Shown: positions 10,201-18,998, counted from the first letter of the stretch. The stretch is 64,000 nt of DNA from Pedobacter cryoconitis (GCF_014207135.1 NZ_JACHCC010000015.1:1-64000); one strand, 5' to 3'. Notes: generated from the letters alone by a model not told the origin. A program made the numbers and translations.

Positions 10201-10739
10201 TATTTAATAATATGCCTCCAGGCAGTTATACGCTTTCTATAGGAACTGTGGGGCCAGATCCAAGCGGGACATACAGGAGTATAACATTGCAATACATGGA
10301 TAAACAGATTGCAGCAAAAGGTACCAATGAATTCTTTTATGACGGATTTGAGGAAACCGGGAATGTCAATGTAGTTAATGGAAAAGGGCATACAGGTTAT
10401 AAATACTGGGATGCGAATTATCCCGTAAAGTTCAGTCCTCCGGCTGGCCGTAATTACATCATACAATGGTGGAATTATGCGAATAGTAAGTGGAATTTTA
10501 ATCAACAGGCATATTCAGCAAACCTTACTTTGACGGGGCCTGTCGATGATGTCCGGATATTTCCGGAAGATGCTAAGATGACCACTTATACTTATGACCC
10601 TCAGGTAGGAATGACAAGTCATACTGATGAAAAAGGCCAATCTTTCTATTATGAATACGATGGAATTCAGAGACTTATAAAGGTGAAAGATCAGAATGGA
10701 GATCTCATTAGAAGTAACAGTTATCACTTTAAAAACTAA
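7284..10739 (+). CDS. Giant secreted SpvB/YD-repeat (RHS-like) protein, first of a pair
   Basis: This 1151-residue protein has a Sec signal peptide (cleavage near LYAQ). Its N-terminal domain recalls SpvB/TcdB-like openings (LPQITIPIHTV, VGLGWSLSCGGSITR). Further on are degenerate YD repeats such as YTYDNKGNLSTKSTG (near 860) and, at the very end, FYYEYDGIQRLIKVKDQNGDL. It lacks the RHS core and has no toxin tip. The next gene begins six bases after its stop and carries the core, so the two probably form one shell or work as a pair. A second in-frame ATG two codons in could be the true start. The function is inferred only from repeat type and context. Confidence 0.75.
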   Translation: MIMKKTLLFFLFFYCCLFKLYAQVLPQTPNAAELGRYGQVPTELFNGLPQITIPIHTVKVKDIVVPIQMSYYASGIKVQQHPTWVGLGWSLSCGGSITRVIHGAKDEKNSEDVKRESNYGFNVYGFGYFYRSNNLDRTDWLSLASFTNFFPSGATTQSNYADGEPDEFIVNAPGVNASFYLYRDVNDSIQVKVKSKDGRKIRVKTEIANLNVDFFSPSGQTNNETKETLYGPFYKFTVTAEDGKIYTFGGAVDAIEFNSAVNDSYRNTIPVTWYLTSIKGISGGQVNFTYQRDGNPIVSNSVKSQLCVSMKDKPETYACSFSGQGTSISVQYPIYLAGVSGSDGTQIDFTKSQTVELKDDTDTIAFYRLTHINPKTYMPQNHWMKLDGILINNSKSVKFNYTSNASERLKLNSLSISDLYNNNPGSYKFSYNPTLLPGYNSKMADNWGYYNGKSYDGITGDKLYQYRSADTSLMKAEVLRAISYPTGGKTFFEYEAHDYSKIASQLPDFNLQTASGIAGGLRIRRVISRPDANSAEGALIKEYSYLNEDNTSSGMLSGIPLYSATGHARVEYHTGGWSGLTYYSTSAKYEQNYTMTSENFMNLLGNTNGNHITYSRVIEKTSGNGKVIYKYTNHDQFPDQAPLYTNTNVDQRTLTDDFTSRELERGLLLSQQTYDENNKLLETVTNEYNSSPDRYNDFVKSISKMVVPGLGSMPFIRMNANVIYTFYPYLQKKTITSYTGLSISKTEQYSYDSKDNTLSSLVAVDSKGQTSTTTYSYPGNMRDSAAVYKAMYDVKHITSPVIKEIKTITKAGANTVIPSYFKRTNYSEVGAGVFMPGSVDQSIGSYPVETLTSYTYDNKGNLSTKSTGNGPFTSYVWGYADQFPVAIIENANGASSGAVTSTKYFNYVLPESNGSGSSGFTSNVLSDMKLDINAQPGFTYTLQYTLSGAGVYKSGNLCISRTSKGCNFPSTAVFNNMPPGSYTLSIGTVGPDPSGTYRSITLQYMDKQIAAKGTNEFFYDGFEETGNVNVVNGKGHTGYKYWDANYPVKFSPPAGRNYIIQWWNYANSKWNFNQQAYSANLTLTGPVDDVRIFPEDAKMTTYTYDPQVGMTSHTDEKGQSFYYEYDGIQRLIKVKDQNGDLIRSNSYHFKN

Positions 10740-10745
10740 GTCCCG

Positions 10746-13700
10746 ATGAAAAAGTATATCAATCAATCTCTTTATATAATTACTTGTTTAACCTCATTGC
10801 TGACGCTTTTATTTCCGGGATCAGGTTATAGCCAATACATTGAACTTTCCGGACCAGCAACTGGAGAATACTCTTCTAATTATACTATTGTATTAAAGCC
10901 AGGCTTTAGTACCAGTGGACCTTTTCATGCTTTTATTACCAAAAACTTAAATGCAAAATTAGGATCTGCACCTAGTCAGGATCAGAATTATGTGATTACG
11001 AATATATTTAAGAATCCCGGGGTCACAGATCTTAACAGTGCAACTGTCAATGATGTGAGTCAGACTGTTAAATATTTTGATGGCCTGGGTCGCCCTTTGC
11101 AAGCTGTCCAGACTAAAGGTAGCCCATTTGGGAATGATATTGTCCAGCCGTTTATATACGATATTTTTGACAGGGAACCTCTGAAATATCTTCCTTATAC
11201 AGACCAAAGCGGAGATGGGACATATAAGACTAAAGCATTGAGTAATCAGCTGCAATTTTATTCTTCCACCGGGTGGGATGGAGCAGTTACGAAGACTGAC
11301 GCTGCATATAGCCAGACTGTTTATGAATCTTCACCTTTGAACAGAATTACTGAACTGGGGGCTCCTGGAACCGTATGGCAGCCAGCTGCTGATGGCCAGA
11401 GAACTAATGACAGGGGTAGAACTGTTGTAATCGGTTATGGTTCAAATAATAGCTCAGTTAGTTATACCAGTGATGGTTATGCAGTGCGTGTGTGGAACGC
11501 GTTATCAGTTACTGGGGAGGTGTATAAGAGGAGTTTAAGTACCGGTGGGTATTATGAAGATGGACAACTTTCCTTAAGGATAAAAAAAGATGAAAACTGG
11601 GTAAGTGCGGACGGGAAGGCGGGGACTACGGAAGAGTATGTGGATAAAGAAGGTAATATTATATTAAAACGTGGTTTTAACCGTAAAGATGGTAATATAG
11701 AAGTCCTGTCTACTTATTATGTCTACGATGATTTGGGTAACTTGAGTTTTGTGCTTCCTCCGGGATCAAATCCTGATGGTACAGCGATTGAACAAGCGAC
11801 TTTGGACCTTTATGGTTATCAATATCGTTATGATGGACGAAAAAGACAGATTGAAAAACGTGTTCCCGGAAAAGACTGGGAGTGGCTGGTGTACAATAAT
11901 CTGAACCAGGTAGTTCTGAGTCAGGATGGTGTTCAACGGAAAAACGGGCAATGGGTTTTTAATAAATACGACGCTCTTGGAAGACCAATAATTACAGGAA
12001 TATATAATGATTCATCTTTGCGTCCAGCGATGCAGATTACTGTTAGCAAAGAAGATCCTGCGAAGTTATGGGAGATTTTAGCTGCCGGAGATATAGGTTA
12101 TAGCAATACTGCTTTCCCTCGGAACATTGCTTACTATCATAATATTAATTATTATGATGCTTATAACTTCACTGGTGCAACCACTTATCCCTATTCTGGT
12201 AGTATAAAGACGCAGGGTTTGCTTACCGGGAGCAGGATTACCGTATTGGGAACTGGAGATATGCTCACAAATGTCAACTATTATGATGATGAAGGCCGGG
12301 TATCAAAAGTATATAAACAACATTATCAGTCGGGTGCAATTGATAACAAAAACTATGATGAGATCAGTTATGGTTATAATTTTGAAGGAGTACTCAAAGT
12401 CAGTAACCGGACACATTACAATAAGAAAACAGGGAATACAACTATTACTAACCGTTATGAATATGATCATGTCGGCAGAAGATTAAGAAGTTACGTTCAG
12501 ATCAATACCGATGCAGAAGTACTATTGGCAGAAAACCAATATAATGAGGTTGGGCAGGTCAAAACGAGAGAGCTGAACGATGGTCAACAAAAAACCACTT
12601 ATGCTTATAACGAACGTGGCTGGTTAAAAAGCAGTGCTTCTGATCAGTTCAGTCAACAGTTGAAATATCAGGATGGTACGAACCCACAGTTTAACGGGAA
12701 TATCTCTGATCAATGGTGGGGGGCAGGGAGTACACTGAACAATAATTTTGTATACAGTTATGATAAATTAAACCGATTAAGTAGTGGGATTGGTACAGGA
12801 ATGAGTGAGACTGTAACTTATGATGTAATGGGTAACATTCAAAGTTTAAAACGTGATGAGGTGACCCGGAATTATTCTTACAATGGCAATCAGCTGAACC
12901 AGATAACCGGAGGTACCGAAAAGAGTGCCTATACCTATGATGAAAATGGAAATGCGACAGTGGATGGAAAGAATGGACAGACCATCACCTACAATAATTT
13001 AAGCCTCCCGGTTAAAATAGAAGGATTAAAACTTTCTTATTTATATGATGCTTCCGGAAACAAACTGAAGAAAACCAGTGGTGATGTAATTACAGATTAT
13101 ATTAGGGGTATTCAATATAGAGACGGAAACATAGAATTTATACAGACAGAAACCGGGGTTGCCCGTAAAATTGGGACAAGCTTTAGTTATGAATATAACC
13201 TAACTGATCATTTAGGGAACGTACGTTATAGTTTCCACAAAAACCCTGTCACGGGGCTGTTGGAGAGATTGCAGAGTGATGATTATTATCCATTAGGGTT
13301 ACGCAAATCATCTGGAAGTCCTGTATCTTTAGATAATAAATACTTGTATAATGGGAAGGAACTGCAGGATGAGTTAGGCCAATATGATTACGGGGCAAGG
13401 TTCTATGATCCAGTGATCGGACGTTGGAACGTAGTAGATCCATTGGCCGAAATGAATAGGAGATGGTCACCTTATAACTATGCATTAAATAATCCAGTCA
13501 GATTTATCGATCCTGATGGTATGGCTGTCGAAGAAGTTAATGGCATGACTACTTATACCGAAGAAGATGCCCGAACTAAGTTCAGTGAGATAAAAAGTGA
13601 ATATTTGTCAAATAAAGGTGTCGATGATGACTGGTTGCAGAAACTTCTTGCGGCATTAGGTGTTGGGCCTAAAAATAGTCCCAGGAGTAGAGAGCAGGCA

Positions 13701-14207
13701 CAAAAGACTTCAGAAAATTGGGAGCCGTTCGATCAGCTTAGTAAGACGGCAGACGAAGCCGATGAAAGGATAACAGAAGTTCCGGTGCTTGGAGGGTTGT
13801 ATCAGGCCATGAAATATGGAACCGGTACTTTTTCAACTGGTCCGAACTATTTTGCAGCAGGTATGGGATTGCTGTCTGCGGGTTCCGATATAATTGGTGG
13901 TATAGAAATTGCCGGTGCTTACAAATCGTTGGCTAAACTTGGGTTAAAAGATGGAGCTAAGCGATCTGCTAGTGAAGTTTTGGAATTAGGGCAGGAGTTC
14001 TTAGGTAAAGGGTATAAAGAGACTGTCCCAGGTAGCGGCAGGTTTATATCTTCAGATGGGAAAAGAGTTTTTAGGATGGGAACGAGTGATATAACGGGAG
14101 CACATGGGGGAGGACCTCATGTTAATTTTGAGACGCTGGTACCTAATCCTGCTAAGCCTGGTAAGATGATGGTTAAGGATAATTATCACATTTTTTTACA
14201 TAATTAA
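10746..14207 (+). CDS. RHS repeat-associated core protein with C-terminal toxin-like tip (DUF6443-type N-terminus)
   Basis: A 1153-residue exported protein with a signal peptide (near SGYSQ). It has a DUF6443-type N-terminal region (VKYFDGLGRPLQAVQTKGSP) and many YD repeats. The hallmark RHS core lies at about 870-925: NGKELQDELGQYDYGARFYD, then IGRW, SPYNYALNNP and DPDGM. After the core the sequence turns unique: a linker with a hydrophobic Gly/Ala segment, then a tip of about 70 residues with SGRFISSDGKRVFRMG, HGGGPHVNFE and a final NYHIFLHN. The conserved-looking histidines suggest a nuclease-like toxin, but I cannot name the family. The following small gene is probably its immunity protein, fitting a polymorphic toxin system. 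Confidence 0.85.
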   Translation: MKKYINQSLYIITCLTSLLTLLFPGSGYSQYIELSGPATGEYSSNYTIVLKPGFSTSGPFHAFITKNLNAKLGSAPSQDQNYVITNIFKNPGVTDLNSATVNDVSQTVKYFDGLGRPLQAVQTKGSPFGNDIVQPFIYDIFDREPLKYLPYTDQSGDGTYKTKALSNQLQFYSSTGWDGAVTKTDAAYSQTVYESSPLNRITELGAPGTVWQPAADGQRTNDRGRTVVIGYGSNNSSVSYTSDGYAVRVWNALSVTGEVYKRSLSTGGYYEDGQLSLRIKKDENWVSADGKAGTTEEYVDKEGNIILKRGFNRKDGNIEVLSTYYVYDDLGNLSFVLPPGSNPDGTAIEQATLDLYGYQYRYDGRKRQIEKRVPGKDWEWLVYNNLNQVVLSQDGVQRKNGQWVFNKYDALGRPIITGIYNDSSLRPAMQITVSKEDPAKLWEILAAGDIGYSNTAFPRNIAYYHNINYYDAYNFTGATTYPYSGSIKTQGLLTGSRITVLGTGDMLTNVNYYDDEGRVSKVYKQHYQSGAIDNKNYDEISYGYNFEGVLKVSNRTHYNKKTGNTTITNRYEYDHVGRRLRSYVQINTDAEVLLAENQYNEVGQVKTRELNDGQQKTTYAYNERGWLKSSASDQFSQQLKYQDGTNPQFNGNISDQWWGAGSTLNNNFVYSYDKLNRLSSGIGTGMSETVTYDVMGNIQSLKRDEVTRNYSYNGNQLNQITGGTEKSAYTYDENGNATVDGKNGQTITYNNLSLPVKIEGLKLSYLYDASGNKLKKTSGDVITDYIRGIQYRDGNIEFIQTETGVARKIGTSFSYEYNLTDHLGNVRYSFHKNPVTGLLERLQSDDYYPLGLRKSSGSPVSLDNKYLYNGKELQDELGQYDYGARFYDPVIGRWNVVDPLAEMNRRWSPYNYALNNPVRFIDPDGMAVEEVNGMTTYTEEDARTKFSEIKSEYLSNKGVDDDWLQKLLAALGVGPKNSPRSREQAQKTSENWEPFDQLSKTADEADERITEVPVLGGLYQAMKYGTGTFSTGPNYFAAGMGLLSAGSDIIGGIEIAGAYKSLAKLGLKDGAKRSASEVLELGQEFLGKGYKETVPGSGRFISSDGKRVFRMGTSDITGAHGGGPHVNFETLVPNPAKPGKMMVKDNYHIFLHN

Positions 14208-14208
14208 C

Positions 14209-14466
14209 ATGGAAATAAAACTAACAATACCGGAATACTCGGATAAAGGACTTCAGTATGAATGGGAAAACGGTTTTGAAATTAAGACCAGAATCAATAA
14301 TGGAGAGATTATAATCTCCGCTAACAAAGCGGGGTTAATCTCTTTAGCAAAGCAGATGTTGACATTAGCTCAGGATAGTGTTCCAATAGGTTATCATATG
14401 CATTTTGACGAGTACAATTCTTTAGAAGAGGAATCCGTCGAACTTATAATTGAGAAAAGAGAATAA
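14209..14466 (+). CDS. Small Imm32-like immunity protein
   Basis: This 85-residue protein begins one base after the RHS toxin stop codon, the classical position for a cognate immunity protein. It has no signal peptide, so it is cytoplasmic. The pattern NKAGLISLAKQMLTLAQ, then VPIGYHMHFDE and a closing VELIIEK resembles the Imm32 family as I remember it. It would bind and block the toxin tip of the upstream protein in kin cells. Family membership is from memory and is tentative; the immunity role rests mainly on position and size. Confidence 0.65.
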   Translation: MEIKLTIPEYSDKGLQYEWENGFEIKTRINNGEIIISANKAGLISLAKQMLTLAQDSVPIGYHMHFDEYNSLEEESVELIIEKRE

Positions 14467-14503
14467 TTTGTTAGCTGCGGATATAATTCGACTGAATTAT
14501 AGC

Positions 14504-14534
14504 GTAAAGCCTGGCATTTTATGTCGGGCTTTAC
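14504..14534 (+). terminator. Hairpin after the toxin/immunity pair
   Basis: GTAAAGCC at 14504-14511 pairs perfectly with GGCTTTAC at 14527-14534, followed by TGTTTATC. It lies 38 bases beyond the immunity gene. A second inverted repeat (14483-14500, ATAATTC/GAATTAT) lies just before it. Confidence 0.6.
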
Positions 14535-14656
14535 TGTTTATCAGGGAGATTCTGCTGAGGTCCAGCCTCATTTCAATTAACACGGACGTAAAAAAACGAT
14601 TCTGTTATTTCTAATCCGGAAAGGTTTTAGTAATTTTGAGCAATAAAAGGACGCTC

Positions 14657-15073
14657 ATGAAATTACGCCTGAATAGTAAGGTAAAAGCTTATACTCTGAC
14701 TGAGATACTTGTGGTACTGGTAATTATAGGAATTCTGGTTCTGCTGGCTTTGCCGAACCTGATGCCTTTGATCACTAAAGCAAAAACTACAGAAGCGAAA
14801 TTGCAGCTTGAGCACCTGACCAAACTCGAACAAACCTATTTTTACGAGCATTCCAAATATACTACCGATCTGAAAGAACTTGGATTTATCCAGGAGAAGT
14901 TATCTACAGACGGAAAAGATGGTAAGGCAAATTATAAAATAGAGGTTACTGCAGCGACTAATAACACCTTTACTGCTAAAGCTACAGCTGTAGCTGATTT
15001 TAACGGAAATGGGGTTTTTAATGTTTGGCAGATTGACCAGGATAAGAATTTAAAAGAAGTTACCCCTGACTAA
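14657..15073 (+). CDS. Type II secretion major pseudopilin (GspG-like) / type IV pilin-like protein
   Basis: A 138-residue prepilin-type protein. The short basic leader is followed by A-YTLTE, with cleavage expected after Ala11 so that the essential glutamate becomes residue +5, and then a hydrophobic helix (ILVVLVIIGILVLLALP). The rest (KAKTTEAKLQLEHLTKLEQTY) is the usual amphipathic helix and a short globular part of GspG/PilA size. The ATG at 14657 is preferred over an upstream TTG at 14636. It opens the secretion gene cluster, and its stop codon overlaps the start of the prepilin peptidase gene (TAATG). Confidence 0.85.
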   Translation: MKLRLNSKVKAYTLTEILVVLVIIGILVLLALPNLMPLITKAKTTEAKLQLEHLTKLEQTYFYEHSKYTTDLKELGFIQEKLSTDGKDGKANYKIEVTAATNNTFTAKATAVADFNGNGVFNVWQIDQDKNLKEVTPD

Positions 15074-15594
15074 TGATTTTACTATCAGGGGCTGTACTGA
15101 TTGTCCTGGCGATTATTGCTTACCAGGATTTTAAATACAGAGCAGTCTACTGGATTTGTTTTCCCGTACTTGCAGTTTTGCTGGGGATACACAAGACAAT
15201 AGATAACGGATTTCAAAGTTTGTTAACTGAGAGCCTGTTCACTGTAGGGTTTTTATTGATTCAATTCCTGGTTCTATGGCTGTATTTCACCATTAAATAT
15301 AGAAAGCCAATCAACCTGACCAATGGATATCTGGGCTGGGGGGACATCCTGTTTTTACTGGCGGTCTGTTTTTATTTGTCTCCGCTAAATTATGTGGTGT
15401 TTTATGTAGGGAGCTTAATGGCCTCTATTATTTACGCATTGGCTAACAGGTTAATTTCTAAAAAAGATACGCTAACAATTCCGTTGGCTGGAATACAAGC
15501 GCTGTTGTTTGCATTGTTGCTGATCATAGCACATATGATGCACCTGAATTTTGATCAGGATAGCTATACGTTGTATAAATTATTGCCCCTATAA
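15073..15594 (+). CDS. Prepilin peptidase (A24 family, peptidase domain only)
   Basis: This 173-residue integral membrane aspartic protease should cleave the leaders of the pseudopilins in this cluster. The two catalytic aspartates are visible: one in YQDFKYR (Asp19) and one in the GWGD motif at 88-91 (GxGD type). About six hydrophobic segments are present. The N-terminal methyltransferase domain and zinc-binding cysteines found in PilD/GspO are absent, so N-methylation of the mature pilin by this protein is not expected. It overlaps the pilin gene by one base. Confidence 0.85.
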   Translation: MILLSGAVLIVLAIIAYQDFKYRAVYWICFPVLAVLLGIHKTIDNGFQSLLTESLFTVGFLLIQFLVLWLYFTIKYRKPINLTNGYLGWGDILFLLAVCFYLSPLNYVVFYVGSLMASIIYALANRLISKKDTLTIPLAGIQALLFALLLIIAHMMHLNFDQDSYTLYKLLPL

Positions 15595-15642
15595 CGAAGA
15601 AATAATACTCTAAATATATAAAAATCTCAAACCAATTTAAAA

Positions 15643-16566
15643 ATGAAAAAAACGTTACTCATCTGCCTTCTTTTTCTCACTAAACTAAGTTTTGGACAGA
15701 ACAACTCAGAATGGAATGGAACAGTTACCTTTCCTGCTGATTATAAAGTAGGGGACTATATAGAATTTCTACATGTCCAACCCATAAATGTTTCTGCTTC
15801 AGGAAATTATGAGGTTTCTATATCCTATACAAGGGGAAATTTAGCAGCTGGTGCTACCTATTTGGCCAGTATTTCACATGGTAATCCAAATATATGGCGG
15901 GAAGTAGGCCGGGTTAACAGTAACGGTTATGCTTGGACTAGTTCTGATGGACATGCTTTTACGCTTGATTGTAATACACAATACGGGGATCCTCGTCTCA
16001 GAATAAGAGCTATCAGGGTATTAGGTGTTACGAATGAGGTAGTTACAGTCAGCATTAAAGTGAGGTCAATTAGTCAGAATAGTGGTTGGAGGGCTGTGAA
16101 TGATGTCGGGACTGACCTTACAGTAGACAAGTTTCTGGCGATGACTAATGATTGGAGTTTGTATGTAGGAAATAACTTTGATGCTGTTGATGCCAAACTT
16201 GCTATTAAAGCAACTGTAGATGGAAATGTCGGAATTGGTACAGCGAATCCTAAAGAAAGACTTTCAGTTAATGGAAATATCCGCGCCAAGGCTATAAAAG
16301 TGGAGACAGCTAATTGGCCGGATTATGTATTCCATCAGGATTATCAGGGTATGAGCCTCCCTCAACTGGAAGAATATATTAAAGTCAATAAACATTTGCC
16401 AGAAATGCCATCTGCACAAAAAGCCGAAAAAGAAGGGGTAGATCTCGGAGAAATGAACAAGCTGCTGCTGAAAAAGATTGAGGAAATGACACTTCAGATG
16501 ATAGAATTGAATAGAAAAGTTGATCAGCAAAATCAAAGGATTAATCAATTATCTCAGAAAGGATAA
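15643..16566 (+). CDS. Exported fibre-like protein with shared C-terminal module, paralogue 1
   Basis: A 307-residue protein with a Sec signal peptide (SFGQ). The N-terminal beta-rich domain starts EWNGTVTFPADYKVGDYIEF. It is followed by the tail-fibre-like turn VGIGTANPKERLSVNGNIRA and by the C-terminal module common to seven proteins here: IKVETANWPDYVF, HLPEMPSA, LGEMNKLLLKKIEEMTLQ, then a coiled coil. It forms a tandem pair with the next gene. It is probably exported to the periplasm by Sec and is a candidate substrate or surface fibre of the surrounding secretion machine. The N-terminal domain family is unknown to me. Confidence 0.75.
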   Translation: MKKTLLICLLFLTKLSFGQNNSEWNGTVTFPADYKVGDYIEFLHVQPINVSASGNYEVSISYTRGNLAAGATYLASISHGNPNIWREVGRVNSNGYAWTSSDGHAFTLDCNTQYGDPRLRIRAIRVLGVTNEVVTVSIKVRSISQNSGWRAVNDVGTDLTVDKFLAMTNDWSLYVGNNFDAVDAKLAIKATVDGNVGIGTANPKERLSVNGNIRAKAIKVETANWPDYVFHQDYQGMSLPQLEEYIKVNKHLPEMPSAQKAEKEGVDLGEMNKLLLKKIEEMTLQMIELNRKVDQQNQRINQLSQKG

Positions 16567-16592
16567 AGGAAGAGACTATTTATAAATAAAAA

Positions 16593-17543
16593 ATGAAAAA
16601 AACGTTACTCATCTGCCTTATCCTTCTTACTAAATTGAGCTTTGGACAGAACAACTCAGAATGGAATGGATCAGTTACCTTTCCGGCAGATTATAAAGTC
16701 GGGGATTGTATAGAATTTCTAAATGTCCAGCCTATGAATGCAATGGCTTCAGGGAATTATGAGGTGTCGATCTCTTACGTCAGGGGAAATATAGCGGCTG
16801 GCGCAACCTATCTGGCAAGTATTTCACATGCTAATCCGACTATCTGGCGTGAAGTTGGCAGGGTTAACAGTAATGGTTATGCTGGTGGTGGTTCAGATGG
16901 ACATGCTTTTACACTTGACTGTAATACACAATATGGGTATCCCCGTCTCAGAATAAGAGCTATCAGGGTATTAGGCGTTACCAGTGATATGATTATAGTC
17001 AATATTAAAGTAAGGGCAATCAGTCAGAATAGTGGCTGGAACGTTATGAATAATGTTGGGACTGACCTCACGATTCTTCCATTTCTGGCGATGACTAACG
17101 ACTGGAGCCTGTATGTTGGAGATAATTTTGGGGCTTTGGGAGCTAATCTTGCTATTAAAGCAACTGCAAACGGGAATGTCGGAATTGGTACAACAACTCC
17201 CGCAGAAAAACTTTCAGTTAATGGAAATATCCGCGCCAAGGCAATAAAAGTAGAAGCTGCCAATTGGCCGGATTATGTATTTCACCAAGGTTATCAGTTA
17301 CCCTTGCTACCTGAAATAGAACAATATATTAAACTGCATAATCATTTGCCTGAAGCACCTGCTGCCGCAGAGGTAGAAAAAGATGGATTAAATCTGGGTC
17401 AGCACAGTGCCTTGCTCCTGAAAAAAGTAGAAGAACTGACACTCATTTTAATTGAGAAGGATAAACAGCTGCAGAAACAGGGAGAGGAAATTGATCTTTT
17501 GAAATTACAGATGCAAAAAATCACCGAAAGGTTGAATAAATAA
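16593..17543 (+). CDS. Exported fibre-like protein with shared C-terminal module, paralogue 2
   Basis: A 316-residue close relative of the preceding gene. The signal peptide and the first ~170 residues are nearly the same (EWNGSVTFPADYKVGD), and the DNA at the 5' end is almost identical, so this is a recent tandem duplication. It carries VGIGTTTPAEKLSVNGNIRA, IKVEAANWPDYVF and HLPEAPAA. The motif elsewhere LGEMN is LGQHS here, a divergence of the shared module. The C-terminus is a coiled coil (KVEELTLILIEKDKQLQ). The gene lies 26 bases after paralogue 1 and just before the ATPase gene. Confidence 0.75.
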   Translation: MKKTLLICLILLTKLSFGQNNSEWNGSVTFPADYKVGDCIEFLNVQPMNAMASGNYEVSISYVRGNIAAGATYLASISHANPTIWREVGRVNSNGYAGGGSDGHAFTLDCNTQYGYPRLRIRAIRVLGVTSDMIIVNIKVRAISQNSGWNVMNNVGTDLTILPFLAMTNDWSLYVGDNFGALGANLAIKATANGNVGIGTTTPAEKLSVNGNIRAKAIKVEAANWPDYVFHQGYQLPLLPEIEQYIKLHNHLPEAPAAAEVEKDGLNLGQHSALLLKKVEELTLILIEKDKQLQKQGEEIDLLKLQMQKITERLNK

Positions 17544-17561
17544 TTTGATAAACATGACGTG

Positions 17562-18998
17562 ATGAGCTCAAACCAGTTAGTAATTAATCCAGTATTTATT
17601 CATGCAATAGCGAAGGAACACGCATGGAATTATCGTATCATCCCATTTGAGGTAAATACTTCTGCGATGTCTTTTTATTACGATGAGGCAGACCAGCAGG
17701 GGGCATTAAAAGATGAACTGGAAGTAATCTTTGGTAAAGAGATTGTATTAAGCGGTATTAAAGGAGCAGAAATAGACAGGCTTTTATCGACCCATTATTT
17801 CGCAGAAGATAATAAACCAGGAGAGGTTGCAAAACAACAGGTTATTTCTGCGAATGAAGACTTTCTGACAGCTTTAATCACGGAGGCCAGACGCTTAAAA
17901 AGCAGTGATATACATATTGAATCCTATGAGCAGAAGTGCCGCGTGAGGGTACGTATTGACGGGATGATGGTGGAACGTTATCAGATAGAGCGGGAAGATT
18001 ATCCAGCACTGATTAATAAGATTAAAATTATGGCCAATCTGGATATCGCTGAGAAAAGGCTGCCTCAGGATGGACGTATTCATTATAAATCCCAGAAAGC
18101 GGAAGCCTTCGACATCCGTGTTTCTGTATTACCAACGCTTCATGGTGAAAAAATTGTACTGCGTTTACTCAATAATAGCAGCACGGATATAGACTTAAAT
18201 AAAATGGGCCTGTCTGAAATCGACATGCATCATTATATGCAGGGAATTCAGCGGCCAAATGGTATTATCCTGATCAGCGGGCCAACAGGTTCAGGTAAAA
18301 CGACAACGCTTTATGCGACGCTGAAACTGTTAAATAAATCAACCCGTAACATCCTGACTATTGAAGATCCTATTGAATATACTCTGGAAGGGATTAACCA
18401 GGTACAGCTTAAAGAGAGTATAGGTCTGGGTTTTGCTTCTGCTTTAAGGACTTTCTTAAGACAGGATCCGGATGTGATTATGGTCGGGGAGATCCGTGAT
18501 CCTGAAACGGCTAATATGGCCATCAGGGCTGCGCTTACCGGTCACCTGGTCTTGTCAACTATCCACACCAATTCGGCCTGGGGAACAGTGTCACGTTTGA
18601 TGGATATGGGAATTCCTGGCTTCCTGGTTGCCAACACTTTAAATACTACAGTTGCTCAGCGTCTGGTACGTTTACTTTGTCCACATTGTAAGGCGGAAGA
18701 GGATTTTGACGCTAAAAGTTACCCGACTCAGTTTAAACCGACCCATCATGTTGCCAGACATTTTGTGGCTAAAGGCTGTGGAGAATGCTATTATACAGGT
18801 TACAAGGGTCGTAAAGCCGTTTATGAGGTAATCCCTGTGGATGCGGAATTAGCCTTTGAAATCAAACAAGGGAATTTGTATATTGACCCCCTATTGAAAA
18901 CAAGGAAAATTAAGACACTTTCGGAAAACGCTTTTTCTTTGTTTGTCTCTGGGGAAACGTCACTGGAAGAAATTTTTCCTTTATTGCTATCTATCTAA
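17562..18998 (+). CDS. Secretion/pilus assembly ATPase, GspE/PilB family
   Basis: This 478-residue cytoplasmic hexameric ATPase powers pseudopilus assembly. Visible landmarks are the Walker A GPTGSGKTT at about 240-248, the Asp box TIEDPIEY, Walker B DVIMVGEIRDPETA, the His box TGHLVLSTIHTN, and the tetracysteine zinc element (CPHC ... CGEC) typical of the GspE/PilB assembly branch rather than the retraction ATPase PilT. The start is ATG 17562 or the adjacent GTG 17559. The secretin gene begins directly after its stop. No PilT homologue is present in the window, which favours a type II secretion-like role. Confidence 0.93.
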   Translation: MSSNQLVINPVFIHAIAKEHAWNYRIIPFEVNTSAMSFYYDEADQQGALKDELEVIFGKEIVLSGIKGAEIDRLLSTHYFAEDNKPGEVAKQQVISANEDFLTALITEARRLKSSDIHIESYEQKCRVRVRIDGMMVERYQIEREDYPALINKIKIMANLDIAEKRLPQDGRIHYKSQKAEAFDIRVSVLPTLHGEKIVLRLLNNSSTDIDLNKMGLSEIDMHHYMQGIQRPNGIILISGPTGSGKTTTLYATLKLLNKSTRNILTIEDPIEYTLEGINQVQLKESIGLGFASALRTFLRQDPDVIMVGEIRDPETANMAIRAALTGHLVLSTIHTNSAWGTVSRLMDMGIPGFLVANTLNTTVAQRLVRLLCPHCKAEEDFDAKSYPTQFKPTHHVARHFVAKGCGECYYTGYKGRKAVYEVIPVDAELAFEIKQGNLYIDPLLKTRKIKTLSENAFSLFVSGETSLEEIFPLLLSI

